Shown here in pieces: positions 7,385 to 14,470 of a stretch of 22,500 nt of DNA. The stretch is from NCBI GenBank assembly GCA_049509915.1, contig JBEKZL010000110.1:1-22500 (forward strand), given 5' to 3'. The DNA comes from JBEKYD01 sp049509915 (lineage in GTDB: Bacteria > Acidobacteriota > Terriglobia > Bryobacterales > Bryobacteraceae). How positions within the stretch are numbered: the first letter of the stretch is position 1; the number at the start of each line of letters is the position of its first letter. The notes below the pieces were generated by a model that had not been told where the DNA came from, did no database searches, and saw nothing but the letters and a program-made list of their open reading frames with translations. The translations under genes were made by a program, and so were the position numbers.

Positions 7385-8446
7385 CTAGTGGGCGAAAGTA
7401 ATCCCGAGCCCGGTGGTATAGAGCAGATCGTTGGTCTTGCGGCCCGGTACCGGATCGCTCAGGTAGCGGTCGCTGACCCCGAGAGTCCAGGTCAGCCACT
7501 TCTTGATCTTGGTGTTGAATGCCAGATCGAAGTTGATGCGGTAGTGAGAGGCGCTCACATCGTCGAACATGCGAGCGCTCTGTGTCAGGCTGGTGGCGGC
7601 GCTCAACTTGTAAGTGAAGTCGTCGCCATAGTACCCGTTGGCCAGCGAGCGGGTACTGGCGGGAGTGATGACCGCCAAGGGGCTGGTCGTGGTGTAGATT
7701 ACGCTGAAGCTGTCGTGCTCGTAAGCGAAGCCGCCCACCAGATCGAAGCCGCCGCGGGCCTGCTTCCAGACGTGATATCCCAGGCCTCCGCCGGCGGAGA
7801 AGCGCAGACTCAGATCCTGGAACTTGTCGTACTCGTAATCGTTATTCACGGTCGCGAAGGCGCGCGTGGTGAAGTTGTGGCTGTAGGCCCAGCCGCCGCG
7901 GACCGCCTGCGCGGTGTCCGAGTTGACTCCATTTGCCGTGGAGGAGGCTTTCACCGCGTTAAAGTATACGGACGTTTTGTCGGTATTGGTGGCACGGGCG
8001 GCGGTCATGGCGGTGGTAAAGGTGGAGGTATCGGAGTTGCCGCTGGTGCCGGCCAGGCCCACCGTAACCGTGCCGGACCACAATTCGCCAAGGCCGGGGT
8101 GCAACATCTTTTCGTAAGCGGCTTCCTCATCGCCGTTGCGGATGGTGACGATGTCCGCGAAGGCGACGCTCTGGTTCTGATCCTTCAGGTCCACTTTGCC
8201 GTCGCCGGTGGCGAGGGTCGACTGCACGGTCTTATCCTTCAGGACGATATTGAGCTTGGCATCGGACTGGATGGAGACGATCTGGTCCCACGGAACCGTG
8301 ATCAGGCCCGTTACGGCGCCTTTGACGGTAAGGTTGTTCTTATCCTTTTTTACAATCGCTCCAGTGATGCGGTCGCCGTTCTTGAACGTAATCTGATCCG
8401 CCCAGATGAGGGAAAACGGAATCAAAAGCAAACTGACGAACTTCAT
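7385..8446 (-). CDS. DUF481 family outer-membrane protein (YdiY-like)
   Basis: A 353-residue exported protein. The start is ATG at 8446, preceded by GAAAGGA with a 10-base spacer, and it opens with a signal peptide (MKFVSLLLIPFSLIWA, cleavage before DQ). A longer in-frame reading to 8497 adds 17 residues before the signal and is rejected. After the signal comes a small beta-rich segment (ITFKNGDRITGAIVKKDKNN, about 19-38, through a repeated I-x-NGD motif) and then a barrel-like C-terminal region of alternating aromatic and polar strands. It contains SGTVTVGLAGTSGNSDT, VNNDYEYDKF and GFAYEHDSF, and ends in GLGITFAH, as expected of an outer-membrane barrel. DUF481 proteins are often called salt-induced outer-membrane proteins; their substrate is unknown. 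Only 27 bases separate its stop from the SDR start, so it may be the first gene of the catabolic unit. A CATAAT hexamer at 8524-8529 is a possible -10. Confidence 0.87.
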   Translation of the reverse strand: MKFVSLLLIPFSLIWADQITFKNGDRITGAIVKKDKNNLTVKGAVTGLITVPWDQIVSIQSDAKLNIVLKDKTVQSTLATGDGKVDLKDQNQSVAFADIVTIRNGDEEAAYEKMLHPGLGELWSGTVTVGLAGTSGNSDTSTFTTAMTAARATNTDKTSVYFNAVKASSTANGVNSDTAQAVRGGWAYSHNFTTRAFATVNNDYEYDKFQDLSLRFSAGGGLGYHVWKQARGGFDLVGGFAYEHDSFSVIYTTTSPLAVITPASTRSLANGYYGDDFTYKLSAATSLTQSARMFDDVSASHYRINFDLAFNTKIKKWLTWTLGVSDRYLSDPVPGRKTNDLLYTTGLGITFAH

Positions 8447-8605
8447 TCGGCCGAAATCCTTTCTCAACGTATGCTTGGCAGGTATCTTTCCGAACATGCT
8501 GCCGGAAAAAAGTACGATCTGTTATTATGCAACCTTGCGCGCCCGATCTCCAAGGGGGCGGCAGGGAATTGCGCCGAAGACGGGTATAGTAAACTGGCGG
8601 AAATC

Positions 8606-9061
8606 ATGGATCGGAATATTCCTGGATGGGATCAGTATTATCTTGACATCTGCAAGGTGGTGGCGCAGCGCAGCAAGGACCCCAATACGCAGATCGGCAG
8701 CGTCATCGTGGGGCCCAATCACGAAATCCGCTCCACCGGCTACAACTCGTTTCCGCGCGGCATTCGCGACGACGTGCCGGAGCGGCTGGCGCGGCCCGCG
8801 AAGTACTTATGGATCGAGCACGCGGAGCGCAACGCGATCTGCAACGCGGCGCGGGCCGGCACCGCCACCGAAGGCTGCACCATCTATGTGGAGATCATGC
8901 CATGCATGGATTGCGCGCGTGCCGTGGTGCAGGCGGGGATTGTGCAGGTGGTGATTTCAGCCCAACGGATGTCGCAATATTCCAGCCAGTATTACGACGA
9001 ACATTTTGGCATGGTGGAAACCCTGTTTGCGGAAGCGAAGGTCGTGGTGCGGCGCGTCTAG
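8606..9061 (+). CDS. dCMP deaminase / zinc-dependent cytidylate deaminase family (ComEB-like)
   Basis: A 151-residue cytosolic enzyme of the deoxycytidylate deaminase family, converting dCMP to dUMP for dTMP synthesis. Zinc and catalytic residues are plain: His72 and Glu74 in IEHAERNAI, and Cys100/Cys103 in IMPCMDCARAVVQAGI. The dCMP-specific region STGYNSFPRGIRDD (43-56) is present. The reading frame is open far upstream, but the ATG at 8606 gives the family-typical N-terminus IPGWDQYYLDICKVVAQRSKDP, so it is taken as the start; GGCGG lies about 8 bases before it and a TATAGT hexamer at 8585-8590 could be a -10. It is divergent from the DUF481 gene across 159 bases and convergent with the zinc-ribbon gene, whose stop is 15 bases after its own. 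ComEB competence annotation is only a family name; no competence gene is near. Confidence 0.93.
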   Translation: MDRNIPGWDQYYLDICKVVAQRSKDPNTQIGSVIVGPNHEIRSTGYNSFPRGIRDDVPERLARPAKYLWIEHAERNAICNAARAGTATEGCTIYVEIMPCMDCARAVVQAGIVQVVISAQRMSQYSSQYYDEHFGMVETLFAEAKVVVRRV

Positions 9062-9076
9062 CTCCGGGCGCGAGCC

Positions 9077-9289
9077 TTACCCCGCCCGGCCTTCCGAATC
9101 GGTGGGAGAGGGCATCTCGCACCGCTCCGGCGTGTAGCAGTGAAAACGCCGGGCGCAGGCCCGGCAGCGGTACGGTTTCTTATGGAAACCCGCCAGTATG
9201 CGGTCGAGTACTCCCCTGGTGTGAGACGGCCGGACATCGCGCCCGCCGCAACTCGGGCATCGCAGTACGTTGTCGGATTCTGATATCAC
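9077..9289 (-). CDS. Small zinc-ribbon protein
   Basis: A hypothetical protein of about 70 residues with two CxxC knuckles: CPSC (11-14) followed by GGRDVRPSHTRG, and CRAC (42-45) within KKPYRCRACARRFH. This is the zinc-ribbon pattern of many small uncharacterised Acidobacteria proteins. Two further Cys (51, 57) follow. The start is inferred as GTG at 9289, just before the first knuckle; the frame stays open to 9388, which would overlap the end of fabD by 47 bases, and no strong ribosome-binding site decides the matter. It follows fabD by 52 bases on the same strand and may be co-transcribed. No function can be assigned beyond probable zinc binding. Confidence 0.65.
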   Translation of the reverse strand: MISESDNVLRCPSCGGRDVRPSHTRGVLDRILAGFHKKPYRCRACARRFHCYTPERCEMPSPTDSEGRAG

Positions 9290-9341
9290 CGCAGCACTTA
9301 TCGTCCAGGTTAGCAAGGAACGCGTTCGGGTTGGGAACCTA

Positions 9342-10262
9342 TTAGAGTAAGTCGAGGTCCGGCGCTTCGCCGCTCTTCGAGACGGCAATGGCAGGCGCGA
9401 CGGCGCGAACTAATCCGGACAACACATTCCCGGCGCCCACTTCAAAGGCCCGGTTTACGCCTTGCGCGGCGAGGTAGCGCAAGGTTTCCACCCAGCGAAC
9501 GGGATTCGGGACTTGGTGATAAAGGCCCTCGCGCGCTTCGGCGCCCCCGCGGATTTCGCGCGCCTGCCAGTTGTTTACCAGGGGAATGGCAAGGTCGGCG
9601 AAAGGGGTGGCATCCAGATTCACCCGCAACCGCTGCTGCGCCGGCTGCATCAGGATGCAATGAAACGGCGCGCTGACCGGGAGCGGCACGGCGCGGCGCG
9701 CACCGGCGGATTTCGCCAGCGCGATGGCGCGCGCGACGGCGCCGGCATGGCCCGCAATCACCACCTGCTCCGGCGAATTCAAGTTGGCGGCGGACACCAC
9801 TTCCCCTTGGGCAGCCTCGGCCAGAATCGCATCCAGCTTTCCTTCCGGGACGCGCAGCAAAGCGGCCATGGCGCCCACTCCGGGCGGAACGGCTTCCTGC
9901 ATGTAGCGGCCGCGATCGCGCACCAGCCGCAGGGCGTCGGCAAACGCCAGGCCGCCGGCGGCGACCAGGGCGGAGTATTCGCCCAGGCTGTGGCCAGCTA
10001 CGTAGTCCGCCGTCACACCGCGTTCCCGCAGGACGGCCAGCGCCGCGATGGAAGTGGCCAGCAGCGCGGGCTGGGTGTTCATGGTGAGTTTGAGCTGGTC
10101 GTCGGGGCCTTCGAAACAGAGCCGCGAAATCGAAAAGCCGAGCGCCTGGTCGGCCTCTTCGTAGACTTGGCGGGCGACGGCGAACCGCTCGGCCAGCGAT
10201 TTGCCCATGCCGGTGTACTGGGACCCCTGTCCAGGGAATAGGAAGGCTGTTTTCGTGCTCAA
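9342..10262 (-). CDS. fabD: Malonyl-CoA:ACP transacylase FabD
   Basis: A 306-residue cytosolic enzyme that transfers the malonyl group from CoA to acyl carrier protein for fatty acid elongation. It has the N-terminal oxyanion motif FLFPGQGSQ, the nucleophile Ser92 in AGHSLGEYSAL, Arg117 in VRDRGRYMQ, and His201 in SAPFHCILM. The TTG at 10262 is chosen because it starts the protein at the normal family N-terminus (STKTAFLFPGQGSQ) and puts Ser and His at positions 92 and 201 as in the E. coli enzyme. A longer TTG-started reading to 10325 would add 21 unconserved residues. A TATAAT hexamer (10269-10274) ends only 6 bases before the TTG, so the mRNA may be leaderless. No fabH, fabG, fabF or acpP gene is adjacent, which is unusual; a trans-AT polyketide role is not supported by anything nearby. 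Confidence 0.95.
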   Translation of the reverse strand: MSTKTAFLFPGQGSQYTGMGKSLAERFAVARQVYEEADQALGFSISRLCFEGPDDQLKLTMNTQPALLATSIAALAVLRERGVTADYVAGHSLGEYSALVAAGGLAFADALRLVRDRGRYMQEAVPPGVGAMAALLRVPEGKLDAILAEAAQGEVVSAANLNSPEQVVIAGHAGAVARAIALAKSAGARRAVPLPVSAPFHCILMQPAQQRLRVNLDATPFADLAIPLVNNWQAREIRGGAEAREGLYHQVPNPVRWVETLRYLAAQGVNRAFEVGAGNVLSGLVRAVAPAIAVSKSGEAPDLDLL

Positions 10263-10268
10263 CTGGGG

Positions 10269-10274
10269 ATTATA
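10269..10274 (-). promoter_or_regulatory. Candidate -10 box of fabD (TATAAT)
   Basis: A perfect TATAAT on the minus strand ends six bases before the TTG start at 10262. No convincing -35 hexamer lies 16-18 bases upstream. If used, transcription would begin at or next to the start codon, giving a leaderless message, which agrees with the lack of a ribosome-binding site. Confidence 0.4.
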
Positions 10275-10347
10275 ACCGGATTGAAGTAAAGGGTGAGGGG
10301 CGCCGGCCGGCGCGAAGGTGAGCAATTCCAGGAATCTTCGGCATCCG

Positions 10348-10545
10348 CTACGCCGGAACTTCCACTTCCCTCAGATTGTCTTTGCCAGCCAACTGTCTGG
10401 CAACGTCAAGGTATTCGCGGATGGCATCGCGAATATTCTCGAGCGCCTCCTCTTCCGTGGCGCCTTGTGACCAGCACCCTGGGAGCCCCGGGCAGGAAAC
10501 GCTGTATCCTTCGTCGGTCGCCAGAAGGGAAACGAGGTACTTCAC
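10348..10545 (-). CDS. HicB-like protein, apparently without a HicA partner
   Basis: A 65-residue protein with the HicB antitoxin core fold: KYLVSLLATDEGYSVSCPGL (2-21), then PGCWSQGATEEEALENIRDA and a C-terminal helix IREYLDVARQL. This is the short form of the family, without the DNA-binding helix-turn-helix or ribbon-helix-helix found in longer HicB antitoxins. Start options are GTG at 10545, which gives the usual MKYLV-like N-terminus and has GGA 5-8 bases upstream, or GTG at 10554; a longer reading to 10656 is unlikely. No HicA-sized gene (about 60-80 residues, dsRNA-binding fold) precedes or follows it: fabD starts 85 bases downstream and the 150 bases upstream hold no similar frame. It may be a solitary HicB or a related small regulator. 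Confidence 0.8.
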   Translation of the reverse strand: MKYLVSLLATDEGYSVSCPGLPGCWSQGATEEEALENIRDAIREYLDVARQLAGKDNLREVEVPA

Positions 10546-10698
10546 AACTTCCACTCTAACAGAAGCATAGGGGAGTTCGCATCGAAGGAGTGCGCCGCCG
10601 GCCTCTCTCGAAGAGAATCCTGAAACGCACGGGGAGCATACAGCGGCGTGCGGCAATTTGTTGGATAATAGTCCTGGCGCGTCCTGCGAGGATTCCCC

Positions 10699-13600
10699 AT
10701 GCTTCGGACGTGCATTGTCCTGTTACTCTACGGCACGGTTCTGACCGGTGTCCAGTTGAATCTCATACCGCTCCCAGGTGCGTTTCCGTATAGCTACGCC
10801 GCGCAGGATCCAAGCGGAAATATCTATCTCGCAGGCACGACTGCTGGCACCATCCCGCTGCTGAATCCCATTCAATCGACCCTGAGCAGCGGAAACTGTT
10901 CGCCGGAGCAGTCCTACTTCCAGGCTTGCCCCACGGCATTCGTGGCGAAGCTCGATCCCACCGGCACGAAAATCGTGTATTCCACCTACCTCGGCTCTGG
11001 TCAGCAATACGCCGTCTCCGGGCTGGCGGTGGATACGGCCGGAAGCGTATACCTTTCCGGCACGGCATCCCCGCCTAGCTTCATGCCGTCAGCCAGTGGA
11101 CAAGCGTTTTTGTATAAACTGAACCCCGCCGGGTCTGCGCTGTTGTACAGCCTATCCATCGCTGCCAGCACCAGCGGCAACGCCGTCGCCGTGGACTCCG
11201 CGGGCAACGCCTACTTCGCCGGCGCCAGTTTCGATTCCAACTTTCCGACGTTCAATTCCACATTCACCATGCCGCAAGCGAAGAACACATTCGCCACCAA
11301 TGACGGTGGCGCCACCTGGCATGACATCGACGGCGGTCTCCCCGCCCAATCCATCGTCAATTCTCTGGCGATCGACCCGACCAACACCGCCGTTCTCTAC
11401 GCCGCCACCACAACCGGCATCTTCAAGTCGGTCAACGCCGGCATCGCCTGGGCGCAGTTGCTCCCTGCCGCCACCACGGCGCAACAGATCCTGCTCGATC
11501 CCAAAAGCCCGTCGACGCTTTACGTTCTCCACGGCCCCAGCACCCCGGCCACACAATTCGCCAAATCGACCGACGGCGGCAACACGTGGCAGGACCTCAC
11601 CGCCGCTTTGCCGCCGGCCTGGGTGCCCACCGTTCCACTTTCCATCGGCTCGATTGCGCTCGATCCGGAGAATTCGCAGAACGTTTGGATGTCCATCGAT
11701 GCTATAGGCGCCCCTTCGGTATTCAGGAGTACCGATGGCGGACAGCAGTGGCAGGACGTTCACGATTTCCCGGCATATTTCGTTGCCACAGCGGCCAGTC
11801 CCGGCGCGAGTGGGACCAGTGTTTTTGTTGATCCAACCGATTCGTCCCGGGTGTACGTTTGCTGCACTGCCGTCCTGGCCTCGACGGCCCATGGCGTGTT
11901 CCGCTCCGACGATGGCGGCCAGACGTGGATTGTGGGAGGTCCGGGCATCGCAAGCCCGCCGGTGGTGGATCCGGCCGACCCGTCCACCTTGTATTCCTCC
12001 GGCAATGCCCTCGTCGTCAGCACGAATGAAGGCCAAACTTGGACTCAGATGCCGATGTCTCCGCTCGCACCAGCCACTCGCGCGGGCAACCTGGCCGTCG
12101 AGCCTACAGGCGGACTGTATCAGGTCTTCGACTACGGCACACTGCTCAAAAGCACGAACGGCGGCAGTCCGTGGACCGCCCTCACCGGACCCTGGATTGA
12201 GAACTCTGAAATACTTGCGCTCGATCCCGTCAATCCTTCCTCTACCTTCTATGTCGCTAGCGCCACGCCTTCGGGGGAGCACGCGTTTCTCACAAAGATC
12301 GATCCATCGGGCGCGTACGTGTGGGCCACGGTGTTCGGCGGCTCGGAACTCGATTCCGCCCAGGCCGTGGCTGTGGACGCCGCCGGCAACCCGTACGTCG
12401 CCGGCGTTACCAGCTCGCTCGATTTCCCCACCGTGAACGCGTTCCAACCGACGAACGCCAGTCAGCCCGCCGGGCGTTTCAACTCGGCGTTTATCACCCG
12501 GTTCGATACCAACGGGAAGATAATCTATTCCTCCTACCTGGGTGGCAGTTCGAACCAGACGGTAACGGCCATTGCGGCGGACGCGGACGGCAACGCCTAT
12601 GTCGCAGGCTACACCGCCTCCTCCGACTTCCCGGTCCTCAACCCGCTGCAGGCCACGCGAGGCTTTGGCCTCTCCACGGGGTTCGTCTCCAAGATCGAGC
12701 CAAGCGGCGGTGCGCTGATCTACTCAACGTACCTGGGCGGCACGGATACGTGGGCCGTCAGTGCTGTCTCCGCTATGGCGATCACACCGCAGGGTGGTGT
12801 GTGGGTCGCAGGAAGCACCAGCAGCATAGCGCTTCCGCTGGTTGGGGCGCTCCAGCCAAGCAATACCGGGGATGAGTATTTGGCTGAAATCGATCCCACG
12901 GGCGCGAGATGGGAGTTCTCGACATACATCGGCCAGAATATTCTCGCGGTCTCGCCACAAACGAATGGAAACCTGTGGCTGGCGCTTGGCGGATCGACCG
13001 GCGAGTTGGATTTCGGGCCTCCTCCCACCACTCCAGCCGGCGTACCATTGATCCTCAGCACGTATAATGCTGCGAGTTTTGCCCTTTCGGACATCGTCGC
13101 GCCGGGCGAAGCGGTCGCCATTTTCGGCGAGCAGTTTGCGTCCGCGGCCCAGCAGGCCCCGTCGTACCCGCTGCCGAATGCGCTCGGCGGCGTCTCGGTG
13201 ACGGTGGGCGGAATCGCCGCGCCGCTCTACTACGTCTCGCCGGGGCAGATCAAATTCCAGGTGCCCTATGGCGTTCCGCTGGGTAGCGCAGCGTTGGCGG
13301 TCACGAGCGGCAGCCAAACGGGCCAACGCACACTGACGATTGCCGCCGTGGCCCCGGGCATCTTTACCGCCTCGGGGGATGGAAATAGCAGCAACGCTCT
13401 TGTAGTGCACGCCTCCGATTACTCTCGCGTCACCGCAAGCAATCCCGCCCATGCTGGAGAGTATCTGGCCATGTTCTGCACAGGTCTCGGCGCCACCGAT
13501 CCCCCGGCGACCGCGGGCCAAGCGGCTCAAACGGCAGGGCTTTCGGCCGAGTACTTCTTCGGTATGGACATTAGCGGGCGCGAAGCTATGACGACTTACG

Positions 13601-13908
13601 CGGGTCTCGCGGCTCTACCAAGTCAACTTCCAAGTGCCTGCCGATCAAGAGCCTGGCGTCGCGGTTATCGCCTTCGATATGGGCCTTCGAGCCACGTCGT
13701 TCATCGGAAGCAGTCAACTCGTGCCACTCTGGGTGCAATAAGTACAGCCCATTGTTGGGCAAGATGGCCGGACCGGGAAACCTCGTCTGCCATCAGCGAA
13801 ACAGCACGACGCGGGCGCGGTGGCCTTTACACAACTTCTCATCGCTGGTGTAAAGGACGGCATTCATGGCTTCAGCCAGAGCGATATAGGTGGCGTCATA
13901 GGCGGTGA
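10699..13908 (+). CDS. Large secreted SBBP/BNR beta-propeller protein with Solibacter-type C-terminal domain, frameshifted near its end
   Basis: A 1069-codon reading frame from ATG 10699, with GAGGA 7 bases upstream. It opens with a short hydrophobic export signal (MLRTCIVLLLYGTVLTG). Residues about 30-185 carry SBBP propeller repeats (AQDPSGNIYLAGT, AVDTAGSVYLSGT, AVDSAGNAYFAGA). Residues about 195-495 switch to BNR/sortilin-like repeats (TNDGGATWHDI, STDGGNTWQDL, STDGGQQWQDV, SDDGGQTWIV, STNEGQTWTQM). SBBP repeats then resume at about 525-715 (AVDAAGNPYVAGVTSS, AADADGNAYVAGYTAS). From about 785 follows the Solibacter paralogous C-terminal domain (NAASFALSDIVAPGEAVAIFGEQ, SVTVGGIAAPLYYVSPGQIKFQVP). 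Beyond codon ~968 the frame leaves the family sequence; the expected ending is read one frame over and stops at 13741, so the gene is probably damaged. The current frame runs 116 bases into the convergent vapC gene. Cell-surface adhesion or carbohydrate binding is a guess. Confidence 0.85.
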   Translation: MLRTCIVLLLYGTVLTGVQLNLIPLPGAFPYSYAAQDPSGNIYLAGTTAGTIPLLNPIQSTLSSGNCSPEQSYFQACPTAFVAKLDPTGTKIVYSTYLGSGQQYAVSGLAVDTAGSVYLSGTASPPSFMPSASGQAFLYKLNPAGSALLYSLSIAASTSGNAVAVDSAGNAYFAGASFDSNFPTFNSTFTMPQAKNTFATNDGGATWHDIDGGLPAQSIVNSLAIDPTNTAVLYAATTTGIFKSVNAGIAWAQLLPAATTAQQILLDPKSPSTLYVLHGPSTPATQFAKSTDGGNTWQDLTAALPPAWVPTVPLSIGSIALDPENSQNVWMSIDAIGAPSVFRSTDGGQQWQDVHDFPAYFVATAASPGASGTSVFVDPTDSSRVYVCCTAVLASTAHGVFRSDDGGQTWIVGGPGIASPPVVDPADPSTLYSSGNALVVSTNEGQTWTQMPMSPLAPATRAGNLAVEPTGGLYQVFDYGTLLKSTNGGSPWTALTGPWIENSEILALDPVNPSSTFYVASATPSGEHAFLTKIDPSGAYVWATVFGGSELDSAQAVAVDAAGNPYVAGVTSSLDFPTVNAFQPTNASQPAGRFNSAFITRFDTNGKIIYSSYLGGSSNQTVTAIAADADGNAYVAGYTASSDFPVLNPLQATRGFGLSTGFVSKIEPSGGALIYSTYLGGTDTWAVSAVSAMAITPQGGVWVAGSTSSIALPLVGALQPSNTGDEYLAEIDPTGARWEFSTYIGQNILAVSPQTNGNLWLALGGSTGELDFGPPPTTPAGVPLILSTYNAASFALSDIVAPGEAVAIFGEQFASAAQQAPSYPLPNALGGVSVTVGGIAAPLYYVSPGQIKFQVPYGVPLGSAALAVTSGSQTGQRTLTIAAVAPGIFTASGDGNSSNALVVHASDYSRVTASNPAHAGEYLAMFCTGLGATDPPATAGQAAQTAGLSAEYFFGMDISGREAMTTYAGLAALPSQLPSACRSRAWRRGYRLRYGPSSHVVHRKQSTRATLGAISTAHCWARWPDRETSSAISETARRGRGGLYTTSHRWCKGRHSWLQPERYRWRHRR
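13607..13741 (+). pseudogene. Out-of-frame 3' remnant of the Solibacter-type C-terminal domain
   Basis: Read with codons starting at 13607 (one base later than the main frame), the DNA encodes SRLYQVNFQVPADQEPGVAV, then IAFDMG..., ending LVPLWVQ and a TAA at 13739-13741. L-Y-Q-V-N-x-x-V-P is the normal last motif of the domain, preceded in intact members by a G-L-x-P-G loop. Here the main frame reads YAGLA directly before the break, so a deletion of two bases modulo three (for example 11 or 14 bases removing the P-G loop) at about 13604-13613 explains the shift. In this second frame there is a stop at 13589-13591, so the break must lie after that. A sequencing error is possible. Confidence 0.7.
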
Positions 13909-14182
13909 AGTTGTGCCGCAGTTCCCACATACGGCCAATCAATGGCGTATGCGAATAACGCTCCGCCGGGAGCGCCGCCAGTCCTGTGAGAAATTGATCG
14001 CTACGTTCCGCCCCTATTCGCTGGCCAGCCACCAGCCTTCGAATCGCACTCACAACTTCGACATCGACCAAGTGGGGAACGATGAACGATTCGTCGCGCC
14101 CGGCGAGGTCGCTTCGGATGGAATCGGCAAGGGCGCCGTTGGTGAGGAGTTCGACCACCACGGAGGCGTCCAGAACGATCAT
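13793..14182 (-). CDS. VapC-type PIN-domain ribonuclease toxin
   Basis: A 129-residue PIN-domain protein, the normal length for a VapC toxin, expected to cut RNA with Mg2+/Mn2+. The acidic catalytic residues are visible: Asp5 in VLDASVVVELL, Glu42 in VDVEVVSAIRRL, Asp96 in TAYDATYIALAEA and Asp114 in LYTSDEKL. The start codon overlaps the antitoxin stop by 4 bases (ATGA at 14179-14182), the standard coupled arrangement. Its 3' end overlaps the run-on frame of the convergent propeller gene by 116 bases, but not the ancestral end of that gene at 13741. All four acidic positions are intact, so it is probably active. Confidence 0.92.
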   Translation of the reverse strand: MIVLDASVVVELLTNGALADSIRSDLAGRDESFIVPHLVDVEVVSAIRRLVAGQRIGAERSDQFLTGLAALPAERYSHTPLIGRMWELRHNFTAYDATYIALAEAMNAVLYTSDEKLCKGHRARVVLFR

Positions 14183-14409
14183 CGTGAGTCACGCAGGTCG
14201 CGTATGACTTGCGCGGGGCTTCGCTTGGCCCGGATGGGCTTCGCCTGTTGCGTGCGCTCCAGCCACTCCTGCATCGTCGGCCGTTCCGCCGCGCGCGCCA
14301 ATTCCTTCTTGAGAAAATCGGAGAGGCTCATGCCTTCGCGCGCCGCCCGCGACTTCAGAATGCCGTGCACCTGCTCCGGGACGTCCCTCACCTGGATCAT
14401 CTTCGACAT
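14179..14409 (-). CDS. VapB-type ribbon-helix-helix antitoxin
   Basis: A 76-residue antitoxin. The N-terminal MIQVRDVPEQVHGILKSRAA plus EGMSLSDFLKKELARAAE forms the beta-strand and two helices of a ribbon-helix-helix DNA-binding domain; the C-terminal part (MQEWLERTQQAKPIR) would wrap the toxin. The ATG at 14409 is preferred: a longer frame to 14445 would run through the promoter palindrome. ATG at 14400 is the alternative. The stop overlaps the vapC start. A consensus-like promoter ends six bases before 14409, so the message is probably leaderless or nearly so, and the operator palindrome overlapping that promoter points to autorepression by the VapBC complex. Confidence 0.88.
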   Translation of the reverse strand: MSKMIQVRDVPEQVHGILKSRAAREGMSLSDFLKKELARAAERPTMQEWLERTQQAKPIRAKRSPAQVIRDLRDSR

Positions 14410-14415
14410 GTCTTC

Positions 14416-14444
14416 AGCATACAAACATGTGCCGCACATGTCCA
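14416..14444 (-). promoter_or_regulatory. Promoter of vapBC with overlapping operator palindrome
   Basis: On the minus strand TGGACA (14439-14444, 5 of 6 to the -35 consensus) and TATGCT (14416-14421, 4 of 6 to the -10) are separated by exactly 17 bases. The spacer contains the palindrome ACATGTG-CGG-CACATGT (14425-14441), 7-base perfect arms, overlapping the -35. A third ACATGT (14406-14411) covers the start codon. Three ACATGT hexamers in 36 bases form a likely binding site for VapB dimers. Confidence 0.6.
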
Positions 14445-14470
14445 TCCGAAGCGGGTAGCCGCAGACATTT

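Noticed and set aside
8569..8590. TTGCGC and TATAGT as a promoter for the dCMP deaminase
   Set aside because: The spacing is only 10 bases, too short for a sigma-70-type pair; only the -10-like hexamer is mentioned.
6617..8605. Very long plus-strand open frame antisense to the SDR and DUF481 genes, running into the dCMP deaminase
   Set aside because: It is the mirror of GC-rich codon bias; the sequence is low-complexity and unlike any protein until the deaminase domain, whose own start at 8606 fits the family.
10300..10313. Perfect 14-base palindrome GCGCCGGCCGGCGC upstream of fabD
   Set aside because: Composed only of G and C in a GC-rich background, single copy and not placed around a promoter element; not strong enough to call an operator.
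10560..10698. Search for a HicA gene upstream of the HicB-like gene
   Set aside because: No frame of suitable length or with a HicA-like motif is present on either strand.
13747..13760. Hairpin GCCCA-TTGT-TGGGC after the ancestral end of the propeller gene
   Set aside because: Only a 5-bp stem without a T-run; too weak to call a terminator, though its place agrees with the gene once ending at 13741.
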